From Zygaena filipendulae (taxonomy: Eukaryota > Arthropoda > Insecta > Lepidoptera > Zygaenidae), in NCBI GenBank assembly GCA_907165275.2, contig OU015655.1, forward strand, positions 5,778,501 through 5,842,500: a stretch of DNA of 64,000 nucleotides. Reading direction: 5' to 3'. This document shows positions 46,907-60,800 of this stretch, piece by piece. The translations under genes and the position numbers were made by a program. The notes under the pieces are model-generated. The model was not told where the DNA came from. It worked only from the letters and a program-made list of their open reading frames with translations, and made no database searches. Every line of letters starts with the position of its first letter. Positions within the stretch are counted from its first letter, which is position 1.

Positions 46907-47620
46907 GCGCTTTAGTGTGAAACCCTTTGTCTTGTTGTATTTGTTGTTCCATGTGTCGCATTCAGCCAAATAAAGTGTCATAATATGTTAAAGTATCACA
47001 AGTCCATCCGCCAATTGGTGGATAGATATTTCCATATAGTTGTACGTATTAGAATAATGGAGGAGGTATTTTTATGATATTTTTTATAATTTTATTGTTT
47101 TTGGTAGTTTTTTGGTGCTCATTCTAAAGCAGACTGGTGTGTGCAATTTATATAATAATAATAAAACCTTTAATCATTTAATGTATTAGGTATAACTTAC
47201 TGGGTGAGTATGGGGTAAGGTAAATTTGTAGTAGTAATTGTGTCATTCTGCGTGTGTAACTATTGTGTGTACCATTTGGCATGATAATTAGATTATTATG
47301 ACCTCGGCCATGGAGAAGATTCAATTAAAGACAATTTAATCAATAGTAATCGTTGCGTGTTTATAAATATTATATTATATTAGTGCGTGACATTATAATG
47401 TATCAAATAAATAAACTCACGAATTTATTCAGATTTAACACATTATAAAGATAGAGTGATTAAAAAATTTATTTGTTTTTTTTTAAATTCATAATGGTGA
47501 TATGGTTATAAAAATATACACAAAAAGGTTATTTTATAAACAAGTTGGTACCTGAAAGAGTATGATATTTATAAGTCTTATAAATTATGTTCATTAAGCA
47601 AACTTCTAGCAGTGACAGAA

Positions 47621-47882
47621 GACATCCGATTGGCGCAATGGTCACCATGCCTGCCCGCTAGTCAAGAGGTTTCGGGTTCGATCCCCGATGGGGGTAGACT
47701 TTGTGTGATGAACACAGGGTTCCATTTTCCAGTCTGGGTGTATATATATATCTATAGTATAATATATATGTAATAATATGTGTAGTATATACCAAGTTTG
47801 CTTGGTTTCCACGACACAAGCTTATAGCTTAATGTGGGATCAAGTAGATCTGTGTGTTGTGAAGTGGATTATTATTATTGTT
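47621..47882 (+). repeat. tRNA-derived SINE
   Basis: The head has an A-box-like GATTGGCGCAATGGTCACC and a B-box GGTTCGATCCC. It is followed by a body with CCAGTCTGGGTGTATATATA and a (TTA)n tail. Two reverse-strand copies occur elsewhere. The head is not a functional tRNA. Confidence 0.85.
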
Positions 47883-48341
47883 ACACCAAACAATAAAAAG
47901 GCTTAAATATGGTCAATGTGACAAATTATCTTTTTCCTTTTAAAAAATGTACACCCGTGACAAATTTTAGAGGAACGCAAATGAGACCAAGTACAAACCT
48001 ATAATATATATTGTATTTATACATATACATGGACGAAATGGAAATATTTAGATTTTTTATAAATTAAGCCCTGCAATCATCTTATTATATTAGAGTAATA
48101 TTTCTTCTATTTTCCACAATACAAAAAAATATGAGAAAATTAAATATAAAATATTATTATAATTTTTTTTTTCTATAAATTCGCAAAGGTATAAATTCTT
48201 AAATATTTAAAACTCTCTTTTATGTACCTCTAAATTTGTCTATGACTGTAGATAGTTCTTATGATAAATTATTTACCTATTTGTAAGAAAAATATTTATA
48301 ACAATACCAAATATTATGTAAAATAATACAATTATACTGTA

Positions 48342-48575
48342 CTAGTTGTGCCCCGCGGTTTCACCGGCGTTAATTTCAGAGTTCCCGTGGGAATTCCCGG
48401 ATAAAAAGTACCCTATGTGTTAATCTGATGTATTTAAATCCATCCAGTAGTTTTTGCGTGAAAGAGTAACAAACATCCATCCAGCCATCTATCCATCTAT
48501 CCATCCATCCATTCATCCATCCATCCATCCATCCATCCATAGTCATACTTACAAACTTTCACATTTATAATATTA
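48342..48575. repeat. Dispersed short repeat copy with expanded CCAT tract
   Basis: It starts TAGTTGTGCCCCGCGGTTTC and ends TTTATAATATTAGTAGGA. Inside is a (CCAT)n microsatellite at about 48476-48543. Confidence 0.85.
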
Positions 48576-49417
48576 GTAGGATAATAAAATTATAATACAT
48601 CCACAACACAATGAAGGGCGAAGGCATTTGAGTTTTGCGATCGCGCCATTTCATCTGTTCTTTTTTCTAATTTAATTTCTTTCCCTGGTGATCGGAAACT
48701 AATATTCGACTAATTAATTCCATTAACTTTATCTGTGCTCATAGACATAGAGTGTACTCCTGACCTATCGGCAGGGCGTTAAAAAAAAACACTAGTCTCG
48801 TTTAAGAAAGTGCCAATCGTAAACTTGGAAAAATATCATGAAATTTCCGAGCAAGTTGGATAAAACTATGATTAAATATATATATATATATTTGCACTAA
48901 TTACAAGCGCATTGTTACTACAACCTTGTCAAATGTTACCACAGCAAAACCGCTTATTATTTTTAATACTAAAGCAGTTGTTCTTCGAAGGTCTACATTT
49001 ATAATAAGCAGACTTTATTTTAGAATCGATTTAGTAGTTTCACAGATCCAAACTTATAAACTTTACCTCTATATAATATTATTGTAATGATAATTGTAAT
49101 TAATTGTAAATCGTGCCAAGTATAAAAAGGACTTTTTCGAATGAGGACAAGGTATCATTTATCAGGGTGGGCTTGTGGATTTGTGGAAAAAAACTAAAAT
49201 GTATTTAGCTTTAAGATTATTTTTCTTTAGGTACCTACGTAAGTATATTATATATTTTATTTATCACTTGTTATTTTTTTAATAAATTTTATGTTACGAT
49301 ATTTATATATACAGTTTAGGAAAAATAATATTAAGGTATATTCAAAGTTCAAACGAAATGAGACTAGTATGTTTTGTATGATATTTTTATTGTTTAAATG
49401 TTATCGCTCAAACTAAC

Positions 49418-49553
49418 GGGGCGTCCATTAATAACGTGAGACGTTTAGGGTAAGGGGGTCCAGTCGAACCTCACCCAATCTCACGTGGGAGAGAGGGGGG
49501 TCTCTGTACATATCACGATCGAAAAATCACCTCACGTGATTAATAGATGCCCC
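49418..49553. mobile_element. Short MITE carrying CACGTG motifs
   Basis: Ends GGGGCGTCCATTAATAACGT and inverted counterpart ACGTGATTAATAGATGCCCC. One internal CACGTG E-box lies near 49485-49492, with CACGTGA near the right end. Confidence 0.7.
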
Positions 49554-51533
49554 TAAGCATTCGATGTACCTACACAAAACGGCTCTGAATTTATGAAATT
49601 GGAAAATGTAACTACAAATGAGAAAACATAATTAATTGATTATTAACTGATAGTATTAATAAATTGTGTTAAGCTTTCTATAAATAAAATCTTTGACATA
49701 AAAGAAATCGAAAACGAAATGAGCTTAATTTTTGCAGCTTATCATTTATCAGCTGTCTAAAAAATTGATTTTAGAACTGCGAAACCGTGGTTTAGGCATA
49801 AAAATTATTAAAAGAATCATTTTCATACCTATACCACCATTTGATTACCGCTTGATATTTTCATCTTCTTATCTCTTATCTTTATAAAGATGATGATTAA
49901 TCAAACTTCAGGCAAACATATCATATCGGTTGTTCCAACACTTTACATACTCACACCCTATCACCACCGTTTTAATGAAATAATGATTTTTATTTATTAT
50001 TTTGTTTGATACTAAATTTCAATTTGGGTAATGATTCTGATAATCACGGGTAATGATGACGTGTAATTTAGATGTAGATTACGTGCTTTTAATACCTAAC
50101 ATGAATTCATTTCCATTTTTAAAAGAACACTTACATAGGATCTAAAGAAAAGTCGAAGTCGACGAGAGTCGGTTACCTATATCGATATGTATACGATACG
50201 GATTGTGATTGCTTTTACATTACCTAGTATTTTAGCTTAAATGTACAATTAACTTTTCGTATTATTTTTAAAAACCATTATGTTACCTGATAAGTCTTGG
50301 ATTTTGTGAGTACATATCAACATAAATCAAGTACATTTATGTATTTATTACTCGCCATATGTTTTCCATAATTACCTAATTTATGTATTTATGTCCATCA
50401 AAGATGCCAAATATCCGACCACTGATATAGTTATAGAATAATTAAATATTGGTAGTGTACGTGTGGATACATGTTCGAACTCAAGCAGCATCGCGCATTT
50501 GATCACAGTCGGCAAAAGTAGTTTTTATTGATATCTGATATTAAGTGAAAACTTGTGAATGTGAATGAGGCGAGGCGAGGACTAAGACGTAGAAGTCTGT
50601 AAGTCTCCTTTAAAAGATAGACTTATGTATGTAACTATTGCTTTAATTCATAAAAAAGTTACGAAACGTAGGTAAACAAAATTGTGGATCGTCTCATACA
50701 AATTTATATAATCTAATTGTCAAAGTAAAGAAAATCTAACACCATCTATGTAGTTGAAACAGTCTGCAACTTTGTTATGAATACATGGAATAAGGAGATT
50801 ATACTCGCTGCAAGTTAATAAACTTAGCAAAATCTTTTTTTAATCCAGTGTGATCTAGCGTGTCCTTAGGTTTAAGAGTTTGTTTTCATTGAAACGGGGT
50901 ATGGAATAGAGGATACTGGAATTCACATCTCATCGCAAGTTTCGTGTCTGTAACTTTCTAATCAACAATTTTACATACGTGGAAAGCTGCAGCTCTGCTT
51001 CGCTCTTGTTCCAACAATAGCGAGATTGTTTTACGTGACTATAATTGTGGCCCTGTGCCGATTCAATGAAAACGCAGCCTAAAATGTAAAATATTTGCGA
51101 CACATGATGGTAGAAATCAACGATTTTTATATACTATCTGTTACTTGAAACAGGGTTATAATAATATTTAAGAGGTTATGAAGTGATATTGTAAGTAGTA
51201 ATCGCACTGGAACGGAAGAAGTGAAATAAATATTGAAAACAACCTTTTTTATTTTTATTAACAGCACATTAAACATAAGCTAGCTTAGTAGTATTTATTT
51301 TAGGTTAAACTTTTTTGGCGTCATTTTTATATGGATAGGTACTACGTGAAAAAACCAGATTACCTACTTGATCTAGTTTTTAATGTTTTCGAAAAACCAT
51401 TATAAGGTTTTTCCTGAAATAATATTATCTATTTCTATAAAATGGTAAACTATTTTTAGATTTGGAATGATTTTCAAATTATCTTTATTGTTATAACTAT
51501 CTGAATTGAAAACTGTCCGTTATGTATGATGTT

Positions 51534-51775
51534 TAACCGCCGCACTCAGAGTCGACTTTAATGATTACTTAGTTAAATATAGATTTTTAAAACAAAACTG
51601 CCGCAATCAGATAAGTTTAATAAATTAATGTTAATTGGCATTTAACTAATTAAGTTACATCTCATTAAATGCCAATTAACATTAATTTACTGAACGTCTC
51701 TGATTGCGGCAGTTTTGTTTTAAAAATCTATACTTAACTAAGTAATCATTAAAGTCGACTCTGAGTGCGGCGGTA
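51534..51775. mobile_element. MITE family A, copy 3 (compact palindrome)
   Basis: A nearly perfect fold-back of about 240 bp with ends TAACCGCCGCACTCAGAGTC and its inverse. It lacks the tail of copies 1 and 2. It lies between Clock and the ABC transporter. Confidence 0.88.
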
Positions 51776-52073
51776 AGACCTAATGCGAATGAGAGCTTTT
51801 TTAACGTCCGTTAAAAAAACGTTTAAATAGATCAAATGCATTCCCAAGTATATGTTTACGAGTCAGCGCTTTCAAAAGCTTTTTTATCGAGCACTGTTGG
51901 GTTTTCGACCTTGAGCGTTGGGCGTTAAATCGAATCGAGCATGCGGGACTCCAACGTCGGTTTTTAACGCGACGCTTTTTAAACTCTCGTGCGAACCAGG
52001 CCTACACGCGGACATATAAGTTTTGTATTTAAACTTTTAATTAAGACTGGAGAGACACTATGGAGTAACTTAT

Positions 52074-52412
52074 TACAATTGGGTATTCTCCAAGGTATGA
52101 ATATCAAAATTCTAATTAGTCCGTAAGTTAGAAAATAAAAAAATAATAGACACGTATTTTTTGCTTTTTCAATTTAATGAAAATGAACATAGATAAGGCG
52201 CATTAAAGTTTAGGGTGGGGGGCTCGTGACGTCAATATTCATTATAAGCGCCATACAAACCGCACCGAATTGTGACGTCACGCGAAATTTCAACTCAATG
52301 TATCTCTGTTTTTTTGAGTACGTAAAAAAAAAAAAAATACGTGTCCAATATTTTTTACTAATCTACACGACGGACTAAAAAAAAATTTTTTGTCAAGTAG
52401 CCAATTATTATA
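52074..52412. mobile_element. MITE family C, copy 2
   Basis: It shares the core of the copy at 11.6 kb (GACACGTATTTTTTGCTTTT, GTTTAGGGTGGGGGGCTCG, ACGTGTCCAATATTTTTT). Ends are more diverged. Confidence 0.8.
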
Positions 52413-53371
52413 ATCCGTATCGTTACTATCAAGTATTAAGGTGGGTTTAACTATTGGTATGGTCGGCGTCAAAAATAGTTTTACACGTGAATTTTATTTG
52501 TATTATCATGTTAACTACGTTTGATTACGTAAAACAATATAATACGTACGTAAATGTCTTATGCACCTTATTTCAGGTTCAAGGTGCTACAAGGTAAATG
52601 TCATAGAAAATGTATATTATGTAGGTACTTACGTATATTGAATTGCTCTTCCTAATTCGATAATTTTTTTGGCGTTTTAATTAGAGAGTAAAAATTCTTA
52701 AATATAGGGTGATACATTGCACTGCATACAGTACTCTCGTAAGCACGAGTATGTTTTTCAGTAAATAATAAAAACTGGCCGTGTCGGACTTCGAACATTT
52801 AGGGTTCCGTTCCAAATGTAAAATATATAAGTGCAGTAGAGGCAAAATAAGAGGAGTCTCTTGAAAATCCTATAAAAATAAAATCCTTCAAAATATTTTT
52901 TGCCAATTTGTATAGCTTTGGGTCATCAATATACGTATACTGTACAAATATGAAGACTAGCTTCTACGGTTTGGCGTAAAACCCGTGGGACAGACGATGG
53001 ACAGACGGACACGCGAGTGACAGCAATAGGGCTCCGTTTGGACGCTTCGGGTACGAAACCTTAAAAAAGGTAGGGTTTGTTTATAGTAGGTTAAATAATT
53101 TTAGATTCGTCAAATTCTTTTCCATTCCGATATGAAGGGTTCCAGAGAGAATCGGCGCAGATTAAACTGCAGAGGGAAAAGTCTTCAGTCGGTCTTTGTC
53201 AGTCATTTTCATAGGGTCACTGAATATTTTTGATTATTTTTGTTTTTTTAGAAAAGTATTATTACTTACTGGTTTTCTTATGAACAAAATAATATTATAA
53301 ATGCGGATGTTTGGATATTTACATATTGTGCCTCAATCACATAATATGCTGAAAGAAACATGTCAAATAAT

Positions 53372-53855
53372 GAGTGTCACCCAGGGCCGTATATTCTGCG
53401 CCGGGGTGCGGGGTGGTCAGCCTGCACCCCCGGTCTTGTCAACCAAAAAAACGCAAATGAAAATTTTAATTATAAATTTAGATTTTTCGATTTTTTTATT
53501 AGGTACTAGTATATTTCTCTCGTATTTTTTGCTTTAAGCAATTAATTAAATTAATTAATTAAACGCTGTAAAGTTTAAGAGTGGGAGGTAGCGACGTCAT
53601 AATTAAGTATTAGTGTAACTAGGTGTAACGTCACACGGAATTAAAACTCAATGTATCCCCGTTATTTAAAAAAAAATACGTGTCCAATATTTTTTTATAT
53701 CTATAAGACGGACTAAAAATTAAAATTTAGTCAATATATCCATTGTTGGTTGGTATTATCTAGTGCTCGACTTGTGTGCGCCCCCTATAACTCTGCGCCC
53801 GGGTGCACCCGCACCCATTGTACCCCCGCGTAAAGATGGCCCTGGTGTCACCCAT
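53372..53855. mobile_element. MITE family D with nested family C copy
   Basis: Outer inverted ends GTGTCACCCAGGGCC (left) and GGCCCTGGTGTCACCC (right), with GC-rich subterminal blocks. The middle (about 53527-53742) is a partial family C copy with ACGTGTCCAATATTTTTT, so C inserted into D. Confidence 0.75.
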
Positions 53856-54713
53856 ACAAATCATGATCACTGCATAAAATTATCGATCCCTTTTTTAAAC
53901 CAAAAATAGCGATGGAAAGCCTCGGCTACGTTTTTAGGCGAGCGAATCACCATTTGTAATCCTTGACTCCATGCCATGACCTTCAATGTTAACTGGCACA
54001 CAGTTAACGGACTCTTGGAAAAGTTTTAACATGTGTACCTACGCTTTAAATACCTTTTCCGCTTTGTAAATTTTTTCTAACCCTGCACTATCGATTTTTC
54101 TTGTATAACTAGAAGTAATATCTAACTTAAAATATTAATCATCACTTAAACTTCTACATTTAAATACATAGATAATATTATATTTTCTATATAATTTAAA
54201 GTAGGTATTGATAAGTTGAGATGACGAACTAATAACGTTTGACGTGGGAGTTACCTATTCTTTGGGAGAAATTGGAAGCATGGCTACATAATTATATCTA
54301 ATCTGAATATGACACGAAGAATAAACCTAATACCTGTAGGTAGGTAAAATATAACATCGGTTGAGGCATTGGTTCTTCCATTTTGTTCTTTTAACCCATT
54401 TTGTTTTTACTTGAGATATAACAGTTTTCTGCAGGCTGAGCAAAAGCGCTATGGGTGTACTTGGAATGTTAATATTTTCATCTGAACAAAAAGAGGGCGT
54501 AACCGTTATGGAAGCGTATATACCTATCTACTCTTAATTTCTGTTATTTATAAGTCGGTACTCCTCTAAACTAGTAGGTATACGTTTTGTTATTCTATAC
54601 TGCAAATGCATAATTATATCTAGCATAATAATTTCAAAATTCAGATATATACCGCTATTGCCGTATTCAATAAAACCTTGGCGAACCGTTGATTTTTGTA
54701 AAAATTTTTAAAT

Positions 54714-54802
54714 TTATGCCATTTGTTGCCCTTTGCACATTCTCCAATAATAGCCCTGCATGTTGAATAATTCGGTATGTGTGCCCCGCTCGACGATTTT
54801 AC
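54714..54802 (-). CDS. ABCB last exon and stop
   Basis: [20 protein letters not shown] then MCKGQQMA and TAA, the usual end of an ABCB NBD2. Acceptor tttgcag. Confidence 0.93.
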
Positions 54803-57800
54803 CTGCAAAATTAGATACTTTTTAGGTTTCAACCATAAACGTTCTTAAAATAAATAAGGTAAGTACTAAGTTGGCGACCCTTTTGGTAGAGCATACAAAA
54901 GATATGCCTATTGCCTATGCTTAACTTTTATATTTTATCTTGTGTGTTGTGCTGAAATGTAATTTATTTAGCAACCTGGATTTTACTCACAATAGAGCGC
55001 ACACCTACTATACAATCGACCGAGGTTTTATTACAATCGATATATTATGTATAAATAAAGAAACATTGATTTTATATTATTATAGGTAGGCATAATATAG
55101 GTATATAGTATGCAATTAGTAAAGTAAAACAATCAATTTTTTTGTATCAAAACAAACAGTGCCAAACTAACTCTGAACCTGTGTGCAATAGATACAGCGA
55201 GTGGCTCTCTTCTGATATAACCCACCTTTTTCTAAAACGCATATGATATTAGCATCTTTGATTGTAGACAGCCTGTGTGCTATCGTTATGCACGTCCTTC
55301 CCTTAGCTGCCTTTTCCAAAGCCTCAGACACAGCCTGTAAACGATAACAATAATACAATTAAACTCTTAAACAGTAGGTATAGGTATAATATGACATTAC
55401 ATATAAGATAATAATAATTTGTTACGATTATATGAAATTAAGGCGTAGGTATACCGGAGGTAAAGTACAAAAGCCGATATGACAAAACCGACTTCCAAAA
55501 ACACAAAACTGAAAAGCTAAAAATAACAAAATACCGATTTAATCCAAAAGACAAGAAAAAACACACGTAGGTTATATTATTATTGGTTTGTGCTACCACT
55601 GATCGGTTTGAATTAGCTGTTCCCCGCATTGGTGCCGGAGTTCCCGCGGGAATTCCGGGATAAAAACTATCCTATCTTTTAAGTTGGACCATATTATAAA
55701 TGGTTACAAAATTTTATCAAAATCCGTTCAGTAGTTTCGGAGTCCATTGCGGACAAACAACGTGACACGTGATTTATATATGAACATAGATAAGCAATAG
55801 TGTGTTAACCCACACTGGAGAAATTTTGAGTAAATCGTGTTTTAAAATTATAGCGCCATTTTCTGTCAATATTTTTTATGTTCAATATTTAGTTACATAC
55901 TTAAACAATGTAATAAGGTAAACACATAATTAACAACGTTCCCTAACTCTCAATAAATTGTTCTGAATAGGTAACTTAATTTTGTGGGTTAACACGTTAT
56001 TGCTTATCTGCGTCCATATATTAGATAAGGGAACTTACATGAGCCCACGCTTGTATACAAGAAGAGGACTATGGACCTCCATTTGCTACGAACGCTACGG
56101 CAATAGGAACTGGCAAGCATGAGGCAAAGGCCTCGTACCTGTCAGTTCCTATTGCCTTTGCTATTCTAACGACAATTTGCCCTGCGGGGTTAGCCTAGGT
56201 GACATTCTACAATCGTTAACGCATAGAAAACATAAGTAACGAATCATCATGTCACTTGGTCAGCCAATCAAAACTATAGTTATCAAGTGGCCACGTAAAG
56301 CTAGAGTTTTGATTGGCTGACCAAAATTTTCGATTTTAGTTCTATGCGTTAACGATTGTAGAATGACAACTTGGCTAACCCCGCTGGTCTCATTTGAAAC
56401 CTAACTGAATTTGACCGCACATTATTAGTGCAATAAAGCTTAGAATGAGCACGCTTGGAAGAATGATACCTATAGGTACCTGTGCTGGGACCTATGCTCG
56501 TAATTACGTCGCCTTTGTTTATTGTCTACCTAATCCTTTTACAAGTCATATGCGTAAAAGCTTTGTTTAAATTTCAAATTCTTACCCTCTCGCTATTGGC
56601 ATCGAGAGCTGATGTGGCTTCGTCCAGTAGAAGCAGCCGCGGCGACCTGATCAGGGCTCTCGCTATGCACACCCGCTGCTTCTGCCCGCCCGAAAGCTGC
56701 GCGCCGCTGGTGCCTATATTCGTGTCGTAACCCTAAAAATTTAAGTAGTAATCACATTAATCATTCTGTAGTAGGCGCTGTTTTGTGACTTTTTAAACAT
56801 AATTATGACTTTTAAATCCGTTGTTCAGTTTCGAAGAAAAGTCGTGACAGTGATTCTCCGTTTTGTCACTGGTGTAAAAAGACTAACAATAGTAGGCACA
56901 GATACCGGGGGAACGTAGATAAAATATGTCCCTCCCTGACTCATTAATTACAAAAGTATTTTATTTTGATCAATGTCATAAAATATGCATAATGTTTCAA
57001 ATGAATTTTCTGCGAGCTGCGTAAAACCACCCTATACAAAAAAATATCCATAAAAACTAAAATTACCTTAGGCAATGACACGATGAAACTGTGTATATTG
57101 GCCGCCTTCGCCGCAGCGACAATCTCGTGCATGGTCACCTTGCGACCGTTGTCCCCGTACGCGATGTTCTCCCCTAGGGTCCTGTCGAACAGCACCGGCT
57201 CCTGCTGCACCACGCCCAGCTGCCGCCGCAGGCACGGGATCGTCAGCGCGGCACGGATGTCGCGACCGTCTAATTCCTGATTGTTAAATGTATTTTTTAT
57301 GTTAATAAATGACTAATTGTTCTCCTCGGATTCCGGGATAAAAATATACCTCTTCTGTAACTACCTCTAAAAAAATATCATATAGTTTCACCCGCGTTAA
57401 TTTCGAAATTCCGAGATACAAGTACTCTGTGATGGATTTTTCTGTATCTCGAACAACGTGTAGGTATGCAAAAATTTACGATGGCCGGTTGAGCAGTTAA
57501 GACATGGAAGCGTAAAAAACAAACTCACATTCACATTTATAATATTAGGATTAGTTAGGACTAGACAGTTGTTCTCCTGGGTTTCACCCGCTTTGATTTC
57601 GGATTCTGGGATAAGAGTAGGTACCCTATACTTATTATTTTCTGTACAAAGTAGGTATAGATAGGTAGGTATTTGCGAAATTTCATGCGGTTTCACCCTC
57701 ATTATTTCGGAGTTCCCGCGGAAATTCTGGCATAAAAAGTGCCATGAAGCCTTTTCTGTACCCCTGACAACGTGTATGCAAAATTTTATGATGATCACTT

Positions 57801-60800
57801 GAGTAGGTAAACGTAAAAAAAACACGCACACAGTTCAGTGCAATCAAATACCATCCAAATTCCATCTAAATAACGTTATAAGCAATTACAAATAAATAAT
57901 ACGAGTAGGTACCTAGGAAAAACACCTATTTTACTTGTTTTGAGAAAAAAAATTTCAAGTACCTACTACAATCATCGTTTTATTAAATAAGAAGGTACCT
58001 ATGTAAATTAGCGTATTTAATTAACATGCAATCAATATAATCTAAACTAAATAAGCACTCAGAGATCATAACCACTGCTTTTAGAGTTAGCACTCCTTCT
58101 TTACTCTAATCTCCCTCTCTCTCAATCTGCGTTCTCTCTCGAACTCTTTCATCCGAAGGACGTAGTCGGCTTGTTCACAATTCAAATAGTTGTGCTTCTC
58201 ATGGTGGCAGCGGTAGAAAAACGGCGCGTTTTTGTAACGACAGACTTGGTAGTCCAACAGGTAATGAGCGCAATAATCACGGAATTTAGGTGGTATCTTT
58301 GCTGACTGCAGATGCTGTTCACAAGCAAAGTTCTCGCGCTGTTTCCTTTTGTAAGTAAAACCAGCGGCGGGAGGGAATGTCGGTTTATCATCTGGCTTCA
58401 AATCTATGTGTCTTGTAAAAAGTGTACCAAACATCTGACCCATAATCAGGTATATGGGTATAATATTATTTTTAAACCTAATACGTAAATCCGTAGTGAT
58501 TTATGATCTTTGGTAAATCTAATAATAATATGTGTCAGTGAACTTGATGTGATGAAACTCTGATGAAACTGACACGTGGTGATCAAAGAGAATATAGGTA
58601 CAGAAGAATAAGCCTAATACCTGAGCCTAATACTTATAATATCATTGATATAACCCTCAGAAGAATAACTAAATAACCACTACGGTAATGATTATATTCT
58701 ATTGGAAATTGTCATTTTAATCATTATGTCAGAAAGATTATCAGCAAAGAGGGTGGCTATTAACCGTGCGCGATAGACGTCTGAATTAAAATAGAAAAAA
58801 GACGTAACTATTTTCTACTAGCTGTGCCCCGCGGTTTCGCCCGTGTGAGTTTTGGAATTCCCATCGGTACAACTGTTCTACCCGCTGATATTGGGTTCAT
58901 CGCATTTATATTATGACTAGCTGTCCCCGCAGTTTTACCCGCAGTAATTTTGGAGTTCCCGTGGCAATTTCGGGATAAAAATTACCCTATGTCACGCAGG
59001 ACTACCGTAGCTTCCTATAAGTGAAAGAATTTTCTAAATTAGTTCAGACAGTTCAGTAGATCAAGAGATTACCCCCTACAACGTCACAAACAAACTAACA
59101 CACAAAACAAGGAGTAAAAGAAGGGCGCTTTTAATTTAGGCGATTCTTTATGGTCGGCTCAAGTCTGCAGTCCCGTAGCGGCGCGGTTGTCGTACCTACT
59201 GCGCACGGAGTGCGGACTACCCAATGGACTACCGTGTTTCTTCATACAAAGCGCGCAGTGGGGCACCAGTGGGCAGCAGGTCGTCAAGAAACAACTAAAT
59301 TGAAAACGTCCGAAGAAGAAGCTACGTGATCATGTTAGTATTAGGATAATAATTTGAAGTTCCTTACAATGTTGCCGCTGTCGGGGTCGTAAAACCGCTG
59401 CATCAGCTGAAGTATAGTAGACTTCCCGCAGCCAGAGGACCCGACCAGGGCTACGGTCTTGCCAGCTTCCACCTTCAAATCGATTCCACGTAGGACTCTT
59501 TGATTGGGTTGCGTCGGGTAGCTGAACTCCACGTCTTTGATACTGAAGTTGCCAGTTGCAACCTAGATTAAAAATACTTCTAAAAGTTAATACCTACCTA
59601 TCGGCTATCTATTTATTGAGCTTGAGATTATGTTTGAGTGTTTGTTTAATTTTATCTTTGATCTTTCATCATTAATCAAAGCCAACATCGTGCATAGACC
59701 AATTCATTAGGCTTAGTAATATTGCTTTCAACTTGCTAAAGTTAATACTTTAGGTAAGTATACTGTATACTATTAACAAAACAATGCTCAGTAACTTAGT
59801 AAATGCTCATAATTTCCTAAAGCTGGATAAAAAGTAGAAGAAAAAAAATTTAAATGTCCTGTACAATTATTGTTTGCCGGCCAAGTAAAGCATCAAATAG
59901 GCACATTAGTGTTCAAGAAGAATTTAGCTTAGTGTGCACCAATTAACCACTCAATTAGTGACACAGTTTTCATCTGTTTTCACACTAAATGTTTGCACCC
60001 TTCTGTTTTATAACTAAAAATGAGAGAAAGATCTTGTGATTAATTTTGTCAAAGAAGCTTGGTGACGTACCCAACCCTTTTTATCCTTAAGCCCACTGTT
60101 AGTCACGATTTTAGGCACTCTATTGATAAGCGCTATAATCCTTGCACCGCATGATTTTGCTGAATTGAAGCTAGGAGCGTACACCAGTGACTGGCCGAGC
60201 ATGTAAGCACCGTACATAACTGCCTCTGTTACTCTGAAAACCATTGACTTTAAAACAATTTGAGTACCTACATAACTTGTATAAAACATTTTGTGTAGCT
60301 TGATGTTTTTGTCATTGTTGATAGGGTTTTTTTTTCAGTCTATTTTAAAGATATATGGCCTACGGCCTACTTAAACAAAGCAAGAAAAAGAAAAAAATAT
60401 GCATAAATTAATTAAATAGAGCGTTTCAAAGTTCCTACTTTTGACTTTACCGCCAAAACGCGGAATGTCGTCACTAGTTAAAAATTATTAAACTACTGAT
60501 AATTTTTTAGTAAATCTTTCACGATAATGCTTTTCTAAGGCTCTATTTTTGAAATATTGACACAATTTCTTATCATAAATTTCATGCAAGTACCCTATTT
60601 TATTTTGTATATTTATTTATTTATTGCAGTTTGTGATCACAGGTATAATTAAAATATGTTTGGTATTATTACAAAGTATGTCATCCTACTGTGACCTGTC
60701 ATTTAGACATACAAACATTAAAACCAATATAAGTATAATTATAATTATACTAGCTGGTCCCCGCGGTTTCACCCGCGTTGATTTCGGAGCTCCTAAGGAA

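Larger units (their letters stand above)
45751..54713. other. Intergenic region between convergent Clock and ABCB genes
   Basis: AT-rich and without a supported gene. It contains the hairpin at 46.8 kb, a SINE, a dispersed repeat with CCAT tract, MITEs at 49.4, 51.5, 52.1 and 53.4 kb, and otherwise unremarkable DNA. Confidence 0.7.

Noticed and set aside
48476..48543. Regular short repeats as a possible CRISPR array
   Set aside because: This is a CCAT microsatellite; there are no spacers, and the genome is eukaryotic.
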